64,000 nt of DNA. It comes from Anastatus disparis (lineage: Eukaryota; Arthropoda; Insecta; Hymenoptera; Eupelmidae). Shown here in pieces: positions 11,011 to 21,377 of the stretch (positions within the stretch are counted from its first letter, which is position 1; every line of letters begins with the position of its first letter). The notes under the pieces were generated by a model. That model searched no databases, was not told the DNA's origin, and worked only from the letters and a program-made list of their open reading frames with translations. The position numbers were made by a program, and so were the translations under genes. The DNA lies in assembly GCA_017163975.1 (NCBI GenBank), contig JAFFSR010000082.1, positions 919,001 through 983,000 on the forward strand, written 5' to 3'.

Positions 11011-12944
11011 TATGAATTTTAGTCAATAATAGTTAAATTTTTATTAAAGTGCATAATTCAAATGTAGATAAGGTAGATCTCTGTGCCGGTATGAGGACAC
11101 CCCTTAAAGTATTTAAAAAAGTAACAAAAGTAGTTAAAAACAATAGGAAAGAAAAAAAATAACAAAAAGTAGTAATTTATAGAAAATAATAAAAACTATT
11201 TTCAAATAACATTTATATATTTTTGTCAGGTATCTGAAAAATAATAATTCCCTTCAATTACTTTTCTCCTCCAAGTATAGCTCTTTATACTTGTGCACCT
11301 TGTCACTGATGAAGAGTAAACAGCAATTTTATTTTGAATCCTGGCTCTTCAACTATGACACGTCATTCCTAGAAAATCTGCGAAAATACTGGAGCACTCT
11401 AGGGAACATCTCTAACAACTAGACAGAGTCGGAAGTAAAATCGAAATTTTGATCTGCTCATTTAGTGTGAAATGATCAATGTATTGTTCATTTTTTGTAC
11501 TTACAATAGGAAAATAATTTTTATTTCAGACACTCCCATTAGTTCTGAGATTTCCTCCAGTTCCCAGTCAACGTCCAGTTTGTACGAAGATGAAGCAGTG
11601 CTGATTGATTTTATTCCCATCGCTGATAAAATCCGTGCAGTAAACCTCCATCGAGAACATCCGAACTGGACATTGAAAACTCTTCAGCGTAATGGATGTT
11701 CAAGACTAATAAGAATGGATGAACGGTCCCGGTGGAAGAAAGACATTGAAAATGGTGGAACTCGATACGACAAATTGAGTTTTATCTATAAATGGGTTTA
11801 TCAACGGTTTTTAGATAATCGTGAGGTAAAAAAGCCTGTTTTCTTTTGGGATTTAAAAGTGTGGGCAATGCAAGCTGCATCGCAATTTTTAACAGATGGG
11901 TCATTTACATTCTCAGCTTCTGATTCTTGGGTAATAAAATTCAAAAATAATTATCGTATCAGAATAAGAAAAGTAACTAGATTTATTAAGCCTGCACAAA
12001 GTAGATCAGCTATGGATCTTGTAGATGTGGCAAGAATTTTTCAAGATGAATGTTCTCGTATTGTACCTCAGTATAATTTAGATTTCGTTCTCAATACGGA
12101 TCAAACTGGGTGTGAATACCGAGTGAATGTTCAGAGAGTTCTAGCTGAAAAGGGCTCGAAACGTATTGAAGTTCATATTAGGGATATGAACAAAGTTACC
12201 CATACTTATATCGCTCAATATTCTATAACTGCTTCGGGTAAACTTTTGCCATGAGCTTTTATCTGTTTACAAGAATCCAAAGAAAATTTTGGTCCTGTCA
12301 CCCAGAGGCACATTGATGAAATGGTTGAACGATATAATAATGTTCACATTGTTTGTTCAAAATCTGGTAAACTGTCAACAGAACTGTTCAAAGATTATAT
12401 AGATAATATTTTGAAACCCTATGTTACAGAAGACTTTTTGTTAATTTTGGATAGTTGGGGTGGACAGACCAGTGAAGAGATAAACAATAAATTCCATGAA
12501 TTCAATGTCAGTCATTTAATCAAAACTATACCTCCCGGGTGCACCAAATTCGCTCAACCATGTGACGTTTATTTCTATAGGCAGGTTAAAATAATCATCA
12601 AAAAGCTCCAAAATGCCACAGTTTTAAAGAGTGAAGCTGTCAGACAATTAAGTACAAGATCTGATTCAGTGAAGATACACAGTCTTATTCACAATCAGTT
12701 ATCTGCACCAATATTCCGCGAAATGTTGCAATATGCATGGTATGCTGCTAGGTTAATTCTTAATAGAAGTGTATTTTTTAATGTTAATCAAGTATGCTTT
12801 TGTAAGGATGTATTAAAACAAAAATGTTATATGCGAAATTGCGCTAAACAAGCTATTATCAGATGTTCTTGGTGCACGAGATTCATTTGCTTTAACTGTT
12901 TTTACGATAATTACCATCCAGCTAACTGCGAACATTTTGAGTAA

Positions 12945-13177
12945 ATTTTAAATTGAACACTTTCTGAATTAAAAAAAAATCTTGACGTTTATCATATCAT
13001 TGTGAATATTTTATTTTATTTATAAAAATCTGTAAATCACACTTATATTTCTTTTATTTTCCCATATGGAAATAGTTTTAGTAAATCTCTGTAAATAACT
13101 GTAAATAATTATTTAAAAGTGTTTGAGTTTAATAGACATAAATATTAGTTATTTATAGTTATTTATTAATATCAAAG
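12945..13177. other. transposase 3' flank with GTAAATAA repeats
   Basis: AT-rich sequence. CTGTAAATAACTGTAAATAA at about 13089 belongs to the subterminal repeat type. There is no gene. Confidence 0.5.
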
Positions 13178-13389
13178 AAGATAGACGCTTATAGAAGGAT
13201 ACTTCTGGGTTAAACTTTTCGTCCGAAACGCTGGGTAACACTTTAACATTGTTTGTATATCTATACATATGAAAAATTTGATATATATAGATATAAAAAT
13301 ACATGGGATCTAGTGGCGCCCTCAGCAGCTGGGTAACTCATTTTGGCAGAAATTTCCCATTTAAGAGTACGCTTCTATAAGCGTCTATA
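13178..13389. mobile_element. ~210-bp MITE with AGACGCTTATAGAAG ends
   Basis: ATAGACGCTTATAGAAG at the left is inverted as CTTCTATAAGCGTCTAT at the right. AT on each side may be the duplication. It is inserted in the right-arm repeat tract and is absent from the left arm. It is non-coding. Confidence 0.7.
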
Positions 13390-13393
13390 TTCG

Positions 13394-14806
13394 TTGTTAA
13401 TATTGACAATTATTGATAGTTATTTATAATTATTTAGCATTATTAAGAGATTTTCACACTTATTTACCACCATTTAAATTTATTGATAGTTATTTACAAT
13501 GATTGGAACTTATTTACTGTCTATTACTATTATTTACTACTAGTTACTATCATTTATTATCATTTAAATCTTTCAAAATTTTTAGGTTGGTATAGTATAT
13601 TGTGTACCACGGACACAAAATAGGGAATTTGCGGCCCTCGTGCGAATTTGGGACCCTCGCTACGCTCATGCGCTCATTCGCACTCGGGCCGGAATCCCCT
13701 ATTTTGCATCCGTGGTACACATGCTGTCTTTTATCCAAAAGGTGCAAAATTCGATTTCTATGCTTGTCAAGTGGACGCAAAATAGTACATTCCCGCCCTA
13801 GGGCGCAAAATTGACTCATGCGTCAATTTACTATTTTTTTTTAACGCATGCATCGATTTACTTTTTTTTTTTTTTTTTTTTCAATGTATTATTTTGCGCC
13901 CGTTTTACAAGTATAGGAAATCGAATTTTACGCCCTGAAGGCCAAAATATAATTTTTTGTTATTCATACTCATGATTATTTACAGTTATTTGTTATTATT
14001 TACCGTCATTTACATTTATTTATAATTTATATCATTTTGAAATTTTCTACAATTATTTGTTTAGTATTTGACATCACGTCAGAAGATGCAGTATTGTGAG
14101 AAGTGTATTGCAGTATGTATTCCATATAAGATTTGTGCGTTTAATCTTTTTTCTCTCAACTAATTTTGTGTTTGTTAATTTTTATTGCGTTAACTTAAGT
14201 ATAGCTTATAATTTTACATTTTTTGAAACAGTTATTTTGTAGTGAAAGTGAAGTCTAAAAAATTTAGACAGATACGGTTGAAGTTTTTTAAGATGGATTT
14301 TGCTCCAATTATTAATTTGAGCATTTAATCAATAAATCTCATGCATAGTGTATAACAAAGTGATCAATACTATTGTGCAAAATATAGTGTATGTTCATGT
14401 GCAGTGAAATAGTTCATATTTTCAAGTATGAGTTGGGTCGAACCTAATGTGACACAGGAAAATGTGATATTCAGCGAAGACAGCTATTTATCATGAATCG
14501 ACAAGCTCGAAAGCACATGATTAGTATGAATATCTATTAATATACTTATATTTTTGTATAAAAAAGGAGTATCATGTATTTTGAGTGTAAGTGAATTGAT
14601 TCAGAAAGTCTACGCAGGTGGATTATTTGTTATAATGTGAAATTATTAAAGAAAAGCTGATTTTTAACAACTTTAGGTACATCAAAAGAGGTGATAGAGT
14701 GCTCGTTGGCAAAAAACCTTGGAGATTTCTTAGTTTTATAATAAAACAAGACTGTTAAGCCCTTCGAACTAAAAATCCAGGACCCGAAGCTGGTAGTGCC
14801 CCCTTG
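13394..14806. repeat. right inverted arm of the 10.6-kb transposon
   Basis: Reverse complement of 4169-5240, extended inward by more TTATTTAC-type repeats and by the insertion at 13594-13955. The outer ~500 bases (from GTGAAAGTGAAGTC outward) match the left arm with few differences. Confidence 0.85.
13594..13955. mobile_element. GC-richer palindromic insertion (GTACCACGG / GCGCAAAATAG type)
   Basis: It is absent from the left arm at 5030, so it entered after the arms formed. It consists of two nested inverted pairs: GTGTACCACGGA...TCCGTGGTACAC (13598-13721), and GCAAAATTCGATTTCTATGC against a diverged inverse ending near 13945. It also has a T20 run at 13862-13881. Similar GCGCAAAATAGTA-like text appears at 42200-42290. 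The open frames across it mirror each other and are palindrome artefacts. Confidence 0.65.
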
Positions 14807-14829
14807 TAAGTGAGAGAAAAGATTTATTC

Positions 14830-15200
14830 TGAAATGCGCACATTTACGAATAGTATTATACGGGCTAATTATATGGGCATTGTTGGATTCTGGATCGCAG
14901 ATAACGTGCATATCTAACGACTTATATAGAAAATTATTGTACAGTTCTAAAATCGAGGAATTACCAGCGAGTAATGTTTTTGTCGCGACAGCTATTGGAT
15001 AAAAAAGCTACGACCGTGAAAACGCAAGCATATATATCCGTGGAATTCAATGGAGATATTTTTGATTGTCCGTTTTGAATTGTGCCATTTTTGGCATCTA
15101 ATGTAATATTGGGTCACGATTAGATTGTAAAAAATCAAGGCGTATTAGATTATAAGAAGGGTTTATTTGAAATTAGGAATAAAGCGGTGTCGATGGATCT
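14830..15200 (+). pseudogene. gypsy aspartic protease remnant
   Basis: The active-site string ALLDSGSQITCIS (about 14878-14916) is followed by NDLYRKLL and, after stops, by an ILGHDW-like segment (GGGTCACGATTAGATTG), the usual end of a gypsy protease. It would cleave the Gag-Pol precursor. Several stops are present. The frame is contiguous with the gag side once the 10.6-kb transposon and one TAA are removed. Confidence 0.75.
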
Positions 15201-15390
15201 TGTTTTGTTTGACGGATGCCGAAGTAAATTACTATGTTACCGAAAAGGAACTACTCGCCGTTGTGTATGTAACTTTTAAGTTTCGTCATTATCTGCTTGT
15301 TAATCATTTTAACATATACACTGTTCATAACAGTTTAACATTTTTAGGATCAACTGTGTTTAGAATAAAGAAACCAATGAAAGCTTAATC
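15200..15390 (+). pseudogene. gypsy RNase H remnant (reverse transcriptase deleted)
   Basis: YYVTEKELLAVVYVTFKFRHYLL is the conserved second half of a Ty3/gypsy RNase H (TEKELLA motif), followed by FNIYTVHNSLTFL, where the family usually has TDHxPL. The reverse transcriptase expected before it is absent, so a deletion of about 1 kb or more joins the protease end to this point near 15180-15205. Not functional. Confidence 0.72.
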
Positions 15391-16372
15391 ATATCTTTGT
15401 TACAATCTATGGTAGATTATAATCCAAAATTCCAAGAGCAGTCATGTTTAGCTGCATTAACGTATATAAAACAAAATGATACAATTAAAGACAATTTCAA
15501 AAAATTAGGAGATTCACAAAAACAAGATAAAGATTTAGAAAAATTAATTAAGAAACTAAGAACTAAAGAAAGTATAGATCGATTTTATTTGTTCAAGGAT
15601 ATATTATTTCATAGAGATAATCAGATAAATAAATGGGAAACAGTAGTACCAAAAATTATTCAAGAAAAGCTAATAAAATCAGTACATAAAAAGCTAAGAC
15701 ACTTTGGCCTATATAAAACTTGTATGTATATAAAGAACTTTTATTATTGGTATGTATAAAAATATTAAGCAATACATACTCACATGTGATTTGTGTCAAA
15801 GGACAAAATATCTATATATTTACATGGGAAACAAGTATAAAATATTTGAAGCTAGTGCACCCCACGATTTAGTCACGGTAGATTTTTAAGGCCCTTTACC
15901 ACGTGCACGTGGAGGAATGGAATATTTATACGTTGTACTCGACGCATTTGCAAAATATGTAAAACTTTATCCAATGAAAAAGGCTACGACAGTTACATCG
16001 CCACGCAGAATTTTCGACAATTATATTCCAGAATGCGGAAAACCCTCTAGAATCTTATCAGACAATGGAACACAGTTTACATCCCCAAAGCGAAAAAAAA
16101 TGCTTGAAGAAAATAATATTAATGTAGTATATAGCTCAACTCGACATCCGGAATCAAATCCCACCAGACGCGTTATGAGAGAATTAAGGCGTTTCTTTCG
16201 GGCTTTTTGTGCATTGAAACGTACAACATGGATAAATCACGTAAAAGAAATGAAGAATTTTCTGAACATCACAACTCAACATAGTACGGGATTCTCATCC
16301 ATGCAAATTCAATTTGAAGCGTCGAATCAAGACGAAGTTCGAAAAAATCATGAAGTTTCCGTCGTGCGATAA
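15391..16372 (+). pseudogene. gypsy integrase remnant
   Basis: An HHCC zinc-binding domain is visible: HKKLRHFGLYKTCMYIKNFYYW, then CDLCQRTK (about 15690-15810). The catalytic core follows: VTVDF (a TAA stop directly after this first Asp motif), then LYVVLDAFAKYVKLYP, then ILSDNGTQF with the second Asp. The third acidic residue, normally in a (V)ER motif after HPxSNP, reads TRR, so the catalytic Glu is lost. The tail HSTGFSSMQ matches the family. Integrase would insert element cDNA. This copy has stops, frameshifts and a lost catalytic residue. Confidence 0.85.
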
Positions 16373-16439
16373 TGTTGATAAATAATATTATATAGCACAA
16401 GCTCGCGAAAACTTATTAAAGAATTTTGATAAACGTAAA

Positions 16440-17383
16440 AAAAATTTTTTTAACAAAAAACAAAACCGACTTCAAAAAAATGCACTAAAAAGTTACAAAT
16501 AATTTATAATCTTTAATAATTATACGCATAGTACGCATCTAACTCAACACATGTGTTGCAAACATATTATAGATTATCTAATTATTTGTAAACAGCACAA
16601 ACAAATTATATTATTGTTTAATTCACGAAAAAATATTTTCGAAGTCAGCGTCAAGTTGTTGAATCGTTCTGCACAGATGTAGAATTTGACGCCGACTTCA
16701 ATAATATTTTTTCGTGAATTAAACAATAATATAATTTGTTTGTGCTGTTTACAAATAATTAGATAATCTATAATATGTTTGCAACACATGTGTTGAGTTA
16801 GATGCGTACTATGCGTATAATTATTAAAGATTATAAATTATTTGTAACTTTTTAGTGCATTTTTTTGAAATCGGTTTTGTTTTTTGTTAAAAAAAATTTT
16901 TTTTTAAACTGTTTAGTGCATTTTTTAAAAATTGGTTTTGTTTTTTGCTAAAAAATTTTTTAGTGTATCCCCCTACTAAAAGCGCAAATATAGGTAGACC
17001 CACTAATTATGCCTAACTTCCATTATCAATTCATAACGCATGCATTAGTACATTATACCAAGCAATGTATAGGAGGAAAGAGAGAAGGCCCAACGGCACA
17101 GTGTCGTTGTGTGTGCATGTATACATATTAAAGCTTAGGTAAGAGAAGGAGAGCGAGAGAGAGATGGAGAGAGAAAGAGAGAGAGAGAGAAAACAAAACT
17201 CCGAGTTTTCTTAATTTGATAATTGGGTCATACAAACCGAATATTGGCCCAATAATTATAGGACACGTATGGGACCTTCCTGCAGACATTCTCTATCAGA
17301 TAAGAAAAAGTTTTTTCGAATCGGTTAAGAAATGACGGACTTTAGTCGAATTGAGAACCTCCTGCTTTTTGAAGTCGGTTAAA
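16440..17383. mobile_element. foldback element with AACCGACTTCAAAAA ends
   Basis: A ~465-bp hairpin (16440-16905, arms ~210 bp, nearly perfect) is followed by a unique tail to 17383 that ends in CTTTTTGAAGTCGGTT, the inverse of the left AACCGACTTCAAAAA. It interrupts the gypsy frame (ARENLLKNFDKRKK before, KVNININDLVLLRV after). AAAAAACAA occurs at both edges, but the hairpin extends into that A-rich flank, so the duplication is uncertain. A GA-rich stretch lies at 17142-17195. Confidence 0.75.
17142..17195 (+). repeat. GA-rich microsatellite
   Basis: An impure (GA)n tract of about 54 bases inside the foldback element. Confidence 0.8.
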
Positions 17384-17590
17384 AAACAACAACGTAATAT
17401 ATCTAAAGTAAATATAAATATTAATGATTTGGTATTATTGCGCGTTCGTCATAAGTCAAATGCTTTAGATAAAACAACTAGAAAATTTTTTCATCTGTAT
17501 GAATGGCCATATAAAATAAAAAAAATGATGAATGATAACGCATATTTGTTAGTTAAAGTAGAAGATAAAACGATCGAGAGAGGTGTATAT
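17384..17590 (+). pseudogene. gypsy integrase C-terminal region
   Basis: KVNININDLVLLRVRHKSNALDKTTRKFFHLYEWPYKIKK is the post-core segment of Ty3/gypsy integrases: a small beta domain with a conserved DLVLLR and FHLYEGPY, here FHLYEWPY. RGVY near 17580 marks the usual end of Pol. The frame is cut at its start by the foldback insertion. Probable LTR sequence (TGTAACGG) starts immediately after, at 17591. Confidence 0.75.
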
Positions 17591-18430
17591 TGTAACGGCC
17601 GTGGGGATCAGACCACCACACAAATGCAGCTAAATGTATAGCCAGATCTGTATTATTATTAATTACACTAAAAACTAGACACAAACCGAAGAAAAGAAAT
17701 AAGCTGGAATTTACAAAACTTATTTTAAAGCTTTATTTAAAATACAAATCATTAGTTATACATGAAAAAGGGCGCCAGTCACGTGATACGGACGCGACTC
17801 CGTTGGAAAAGCGAATTGTTTGACTAAATGAATTTAAAGACGATTAATGCACTACAAAATAATAAAAGGAACAAGATTGCTAAAGGGGAACGCTATAATT
17901 TGAGAGAAAACAGAATTATACTCGTACCCGCGGAAAACCGGTATGCACGCACACGTGATATCTACTATTTTAGCACGCGATTCTATACACACTCACACGC
18001 GCACAACCAAACTTTAATTATTCTAAATTAATTTAAAGGACTTCATAGTCCAATTTACAAACTAGTGGTATTACATCACGCTCATGTAATCACTTATATA
18101 AAAACGAGCACGAAGCTCAAGGCGCTGCACGCGGGTATAGTCAAATGCTTCGTACAATGGCGACAGAGGGAATACAAGCTTCATCGGCATCTCACTGCTC
18201 GACATCCTTCTTCTTGCTTGTGAGATGTGCACGCGCACATACGTGCGAGCAACCTATTCCGGCTTGACTGCTAGAGTCAAGTCCGTTAAAAGTTTGGTCG
18301 TACGGCGTGTATGCTCCATGCTTTACGCGCAGTTTCGTTTAATCTTCCTCTGTCGCCTTCTATTTATACTAGAGGAGACTGACATGGCCAATCTGCTATG
18401 TCACAATATAATAAAAAGAATTTGAGAGAA
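17591..18430 (+). repeat. possible 3' LTR of the gypsy element (end not fixed)
   Basis: TGTAACGGCC starts just after the end of Pol, as an LTR would. A TATATAAAAA box lies at about 18095 and AATAAA-type signals near 18409. TACA followed by TGGCGACAGAGG at 18153-18169 could alternatively be an LTR end plus primer-binding site. The same GGCGACAGAGG recurs inverted at 18345-18360 together with a minus-strand TATAAATAG, so the structure is ambiguous. No second LTR copy exists in the window for comparison. Confidence 0.4.
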
Positions 18431-19168
18431 TATATGTGCCCATTAATGTAATAAATTAAGATAATAGATATAGATATGACGCAAACGTATACATATGTTA
18501 TTAAAAAAAAAAACTTATATGCGCTTAAATATAAGAACATTACGGCCATGTAAATAGAAAACAGATCTCTATGTATATAAACTTGTAAAATAAAATATTG
18601 ATATAGTAAGAGTGGATGGATGAATGTATGAATGAGATGAAGAGCATTAAAATTGAAATATGAAAGCAGAATAAATAATTGTGAACATTCTATAAGCTGA
18701 TATAAAGTCATAAAATAGATCATGTGAGAATCGTGTAAAGTATTATTGTTTTAAAATAAGATATAATAACTTAAAATATAATAATTTATATCGTTAACAG
18801 TTTTACTTCTAACAACATAAAAGGGGGAGCGACTAAGACCAAAACAATTACTGTTAAGGAATAAACAAGTTTCGTTTGGTGTTAGCTTAAATTATAAAAA
18901 AATTTGGCTTTCAAAGCTATACCTAGATAAGTTATTATAACTTCATAGTGGACATAAACAAACAACTTAATTTAAATGGAGTCTGTTATTTGAGACTTTG
19001 CTATATACAACGCTCATATGTGTAGTCGTATTTAGAGTCATTACAGAATGTATTGACATATGTCAGCAAATGGAATGTGCATCAAAATATACGAATTGTA
19101 ATCGCATGATCGATAATTGCCTGATTGAAGATGTTGATTTAAAGTAAAGTGTTTTAAACGTTTATGTC
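18431..19168. other. AT-rich stretch, no gene recognised
   Basis: A purine run, AAAAGGGGGAGCGA, at 18830 could be a polypurine tract. A plus-strand frame at ~19025-19146 gives a Cys-rich peptide end (CIDICQQMECASKY, CNRMIDNC) that I do not recognise. Long frames on the minus strand here are AT-rich noise. Confidence 0.4.
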
Positions 19169-19172
19169 TTAA

Positions 19173-19553
19173 GAGGAGGTCACGTATCTCTGTCCTTTTC
19201 TAATCAAAGAAATGATTTTTTTACAAAAACTAATAACTTTATCAAAAAATGAAAAGAAAGCCGCATCTTGTATCAAAAAAAGCAATATTTTCTTTGATAA
19301 GAAAAAATTAGTTTTATTGCTTCGTTCTCAAGAAAACCTTGAAAAACCAAATTGTCCACCCTAACCTCTATGATTTAAGTTTTTCAAGGTTTTCTTGAAA
19401 ACGAAGCAATAAAATTAATTCTTTCTTATCAAAGAAAATATTGCTTTTTTTATTACGAGATGCGGCTTTCTCTTCATTTTTTGCTAAAGTTGTTAGTTTG
19501 TGTAAAAAACTCAATTCTTTGATTAGAAAAGGACAGAGATACGTGACCTCCTC
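19173..19553. mobile_element. TTAA foldback MITE, family B, copy 1 (381 bp)
   Basis: TTAA flanks lie at 19169-19172 and 19554-19557. The ends begin GAGGAGGTCACGTATC, with CTGTCCTTTTCTAAT just inside. The arms include GCCGCATCTTG and GGTTTTCTTGAAAACGAAG blocks, and a short centre (CCACCCTAACCTC) separates them. Confidence 0.95.
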
Positions 19554-19589
19554 TTAATGGTTTCCCATTATCACATAAAAGAGGGGTAA

Positions 19590-19971
19590 TGTAACTATGT
19601 TAATATGGTGAATTTGAATCTCGCGGTTTTATTAACTAATTTTTACAAAGATTTACGTTGAGTGGGGTTCATTAGAACTGAGCCTTTGCGCGACAACGGC
19701 TGAGTATCGTCACTTTCTTGCTTGCAGGCCGCGGTACGATCAACATCTCTAATCAGCGCTTTCTATATGGCCAAGTTGATCAACTTCACATCGCAAATCA
19801 CCACTCTCGCAATAGGATCTAAGTATCGCTCTTTATAAATTAAATTGAACGTTAAATTATACATTGTACGAATATAACAAATTAATAGTGTATGAGTGTG
19901 AGTGTGTGCGTTTTATCATTCATGTATACATCAATAAACGTCCACTTATTGTTATGAATTTCTGAGTTACA
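19590..19971 (+). repeat. LTR (382 bp), TGTAACT...AGTTACA
   Basis: Perfect 7-base inverted ends bound an LTR with a TATAAATTAAA box near 19836 and an AATAAA signal near 19932, both on the plus strand. A purine-rich tract (AAAAGAGGGG, 19577-19586) sits just upstream, as expected for the 3' LTR of an element whose body was to the left. There is no matching duplication of flanks and no second copy in the window. Confidence 0.68.
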
Positions 19972-20039
19972 TTTATTTTATTGTAATGGTAAAATAAATA
20001 GCTACAAACTGATGTTTTCATAAGATCCGTAATTCTTAT

Positions 20040-20565
20040 TTCTAATCCTCAAGCTGTTTCCTTGAAATCACTTATTCTTATTAGAGATAAAGTCTGCACT
20101 CGGTGCACAGTACTAAAAGCTAACAAAGTCGTTACTTTTTCTGATAATGGTTTTAGTTCTGTGGGATGTAATTTATTTAAGTAATTGATGACCACGCTGA
20201 CATCCCAAGTTTGATTATATTTTGGCTTAGCTTATCTGCGTCTAAATGTTCCTTTTAAAAATCTAGAAATCATTTGATCACTTCCAATTTTTCTTTTGAT
20301 ATTAAAGAGATGGCACATCTTAGTATGTTAAGAGTTCCATAACCAGCTCCTTCATCAAATTTTTCTGTTAGAAATAATAATAATGACTCTCTTGATGGCG
20401 AATGAATATCTATTATATTTTCTGAGTAAAATTTCTACCAACTTTTTAAAGCTGATGTGCATTGTTTTGCTGTGGATGGAACCAAAGATGCTAAGACTAA
20501 ATCTAGCGATTCAGATGGTACTTGTTTTACTGCAAATGCTTCCTGCAAACAACACTCGCAATTAA
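20040..20565 (-). pseudogene. DIRS tyrosine recombinase, N-terminal half
   Basis: The minus-strand peptide includes LVLASLVPSTAKQC and SALKSWQKFY (SAM-like DNA-binding helices), EKFDEGAGYGTLNILRCAIS, and after stops the catalytic-domain start HRVQTLSLIRI with the first Arg. These are typical DIRS recombinase blocks. The rest of the catalytic domain, including the nucleophilic Tyr, is missing. It would join the circular element DNA to the genome. Confidence 0.75.
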
Positions 20566-21369
20566 ACTTGCGTGCTTAGCTTGCAGGTGGATTTTCTCTC
20601 TGTAAGGAGATAAGAGTACATCGTTATTAGGTTTAATTTTTATTGGATTGTCTTTAGCTGATTCTAAAAATAGTGGATACCAGATCTGTGCAGGCCAGTT
20701 TCGTACATTTATTATTCCCGTACTTTGTTCTCGTTTTATTTTTGTGAGTGTTTTCAATATTAAACTGAAGGGTGAAAACGCGTAAAAATAAAATATTAAC
20801 CAACTAACTGTAAATGCGTCTATGGTTTCTGCTCTCGAGTCTGGTATCCAAGAAAAATATTTTGTACATTTTTTATTCTTTTTGTTAGCGAAAAAATCGT
20901 ACTCTGGAGTACCAAATTAATTTACAATCTTTTTAAAATATTTATCATTTGGCTCCCATTCTATGTCTGAGTTTTTTATTCTAGGTAACCTGTCCGCATC
21001 TTTGTTATCTTTAGAAAAAATGTATGAAGCATATAGAAATATATTTCTTTTTTCCGCCTATTGCCATATTTCTCGAGTTACGTATAGAGTACCTCCCATT
21101 CTATCAATATATGAAATGGCAGTTGTGTTGTTAATGCGTAATAAGATTTCACAGTTTTTTAATTTTACGCCTAACGATGTTAATGCTCTCTTTACTGCTG
21201 TTAATTCTTTATAATTTATATGCCATAGTTTTTCTGTTTGATTCCAAAAACCATATACTTCACTCAATCCCATGGTCGCGTCCCATCCACTGCCCGACGT
21301 ATCTGTATAAATTTCTGCAAAAAATTCATTTGTTTTTATAGATTTACTTGATTCATTGGTTTTTTTCAA
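20566..21369 (-). pseudogene. DIRS RNase H and connection domain
   Basis: EIYTDTSGSGWDATMG (first Asp), WHINYKELTAVKRAL (Glu) and ILLRINNTTAISYIDRMGG, where the family normally has a catalytic Asp in the DNTTA motif and here has Asn, suggesting lost activity. After the stop at 21058 the frame continues through DRLPRIKNSDIEWEP, DAFTVSWLIFYFYAF and NVRNWPAQIWYPLF, the usual segment between RNase H and recombinase in DIRS. Two or more stops are present. Confidence 0.8.
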
Positions 21370-21377
21370 CTACCAAT

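Larger units (their letters stand above)
8807..11529 (+). other. 2.7-kb intron of the transposase gene
   Basis: GT and AG borders join the two coding exons in phase. It holds A2 (10236-10615) and a 210-bp foldback (10801-11010). Otherwise it is AT-rich and non-coding. Confidence 0.75.
8482..12944 (+). pseudogene. DDD transposase of the 10.6-kb element, two exons, one premature stop
   Basis: Exon 1 is 8482-8806 (donor CAG/GTAAAT) and exon 2 is 11530-12944 (acceptor TTTCAG). The phases match, giving about 579 codons with a single in-frame TGA at 12252-12254. Exon 1 is acidic and unrecognised. Exon 2 starts with an acidic tail, then CENP-B/pogo-like helix-turn-helix sequence (NLHREHPNWTLKTLQ; SFTFSASDSWVIKFKNNY), then a DDE_1-like core with three Asp candidates: LNTDQTG, LLILDSWGG and FAQPCDVYF. 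The C-terminus is Cys/His-rich (CSWCTRFICFNCFYDNYH), likely a zinc-binding tail. Role: binding the ends and cutting and joining the element. The fold resembles the pogo/jerky group, but the TAA target duplication does not. The start is the first ATG in frame. The intron carries MITE A2 and another foldback. Confidence 0.82.
4169..14806. mobile_element. 10.6-kb DNA transposon with ~1-kb inverted arms, TAA duplication
   Basis: Both ends carry CAAGGGGGCACTACCAGC in inverted orientation, and the match continues inward for about a kilobase. It is flanked by TAA on both sides (4166-4168 and 14807-14809). The gypsy frame resumes outside it. The interior has one transposase gene (8482-12944) and at least six secondary insertions or foldbacks. 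A 3-bp TAA duplication is not expected of canonical Tc1/pogo elements (TA), although the transposase resembles that DDD group. Superfamily assignment is open. Confidence 0.85.
2935..17590 (+). mobile_element. decayed Ty3/gypsy LTR retrotransposon, twice interrupted
   Basis: The order is gag (2935-4090), protease (~14850-15000), RNase H remnant (~15205-15350), integrase (15400-16372) and integrase tail (17384-17590). It is interrupted by a DNA transposon (4169-14806) and a foldback (16440-17383). The reverse transcriptase is missing: the protease end is joined almost directly to RNase H near 15180-15205. A 5' LTR is not recognisable. Candidate 3' LTR material starts at 17591. Confidence 0.8.

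Noticed and set aside
13550..13819. Coding ORFs on both strands
   Set aside because: The two frames are mirror images across a palindrome and share peptides only because of it.
16455..17392. 9-bp AAAAAACAA duplication as proof of a Mutator-like element
   Set aside because: The hairpin arm extends into the A-rich left flank, so the match may be part of the element.
18158..18170. Primer-binding site of a second LTR element
   Set aside because: The same string recurs inverted at 18345-18360 and no retroelement body follows.
18364..18723. 119-codon hydrophobic minus-strand ORF
   Set aside because: AT-rich composition alone gives Leu/Ile/Phe/Tyr-rich frames. No domain and no splice context.
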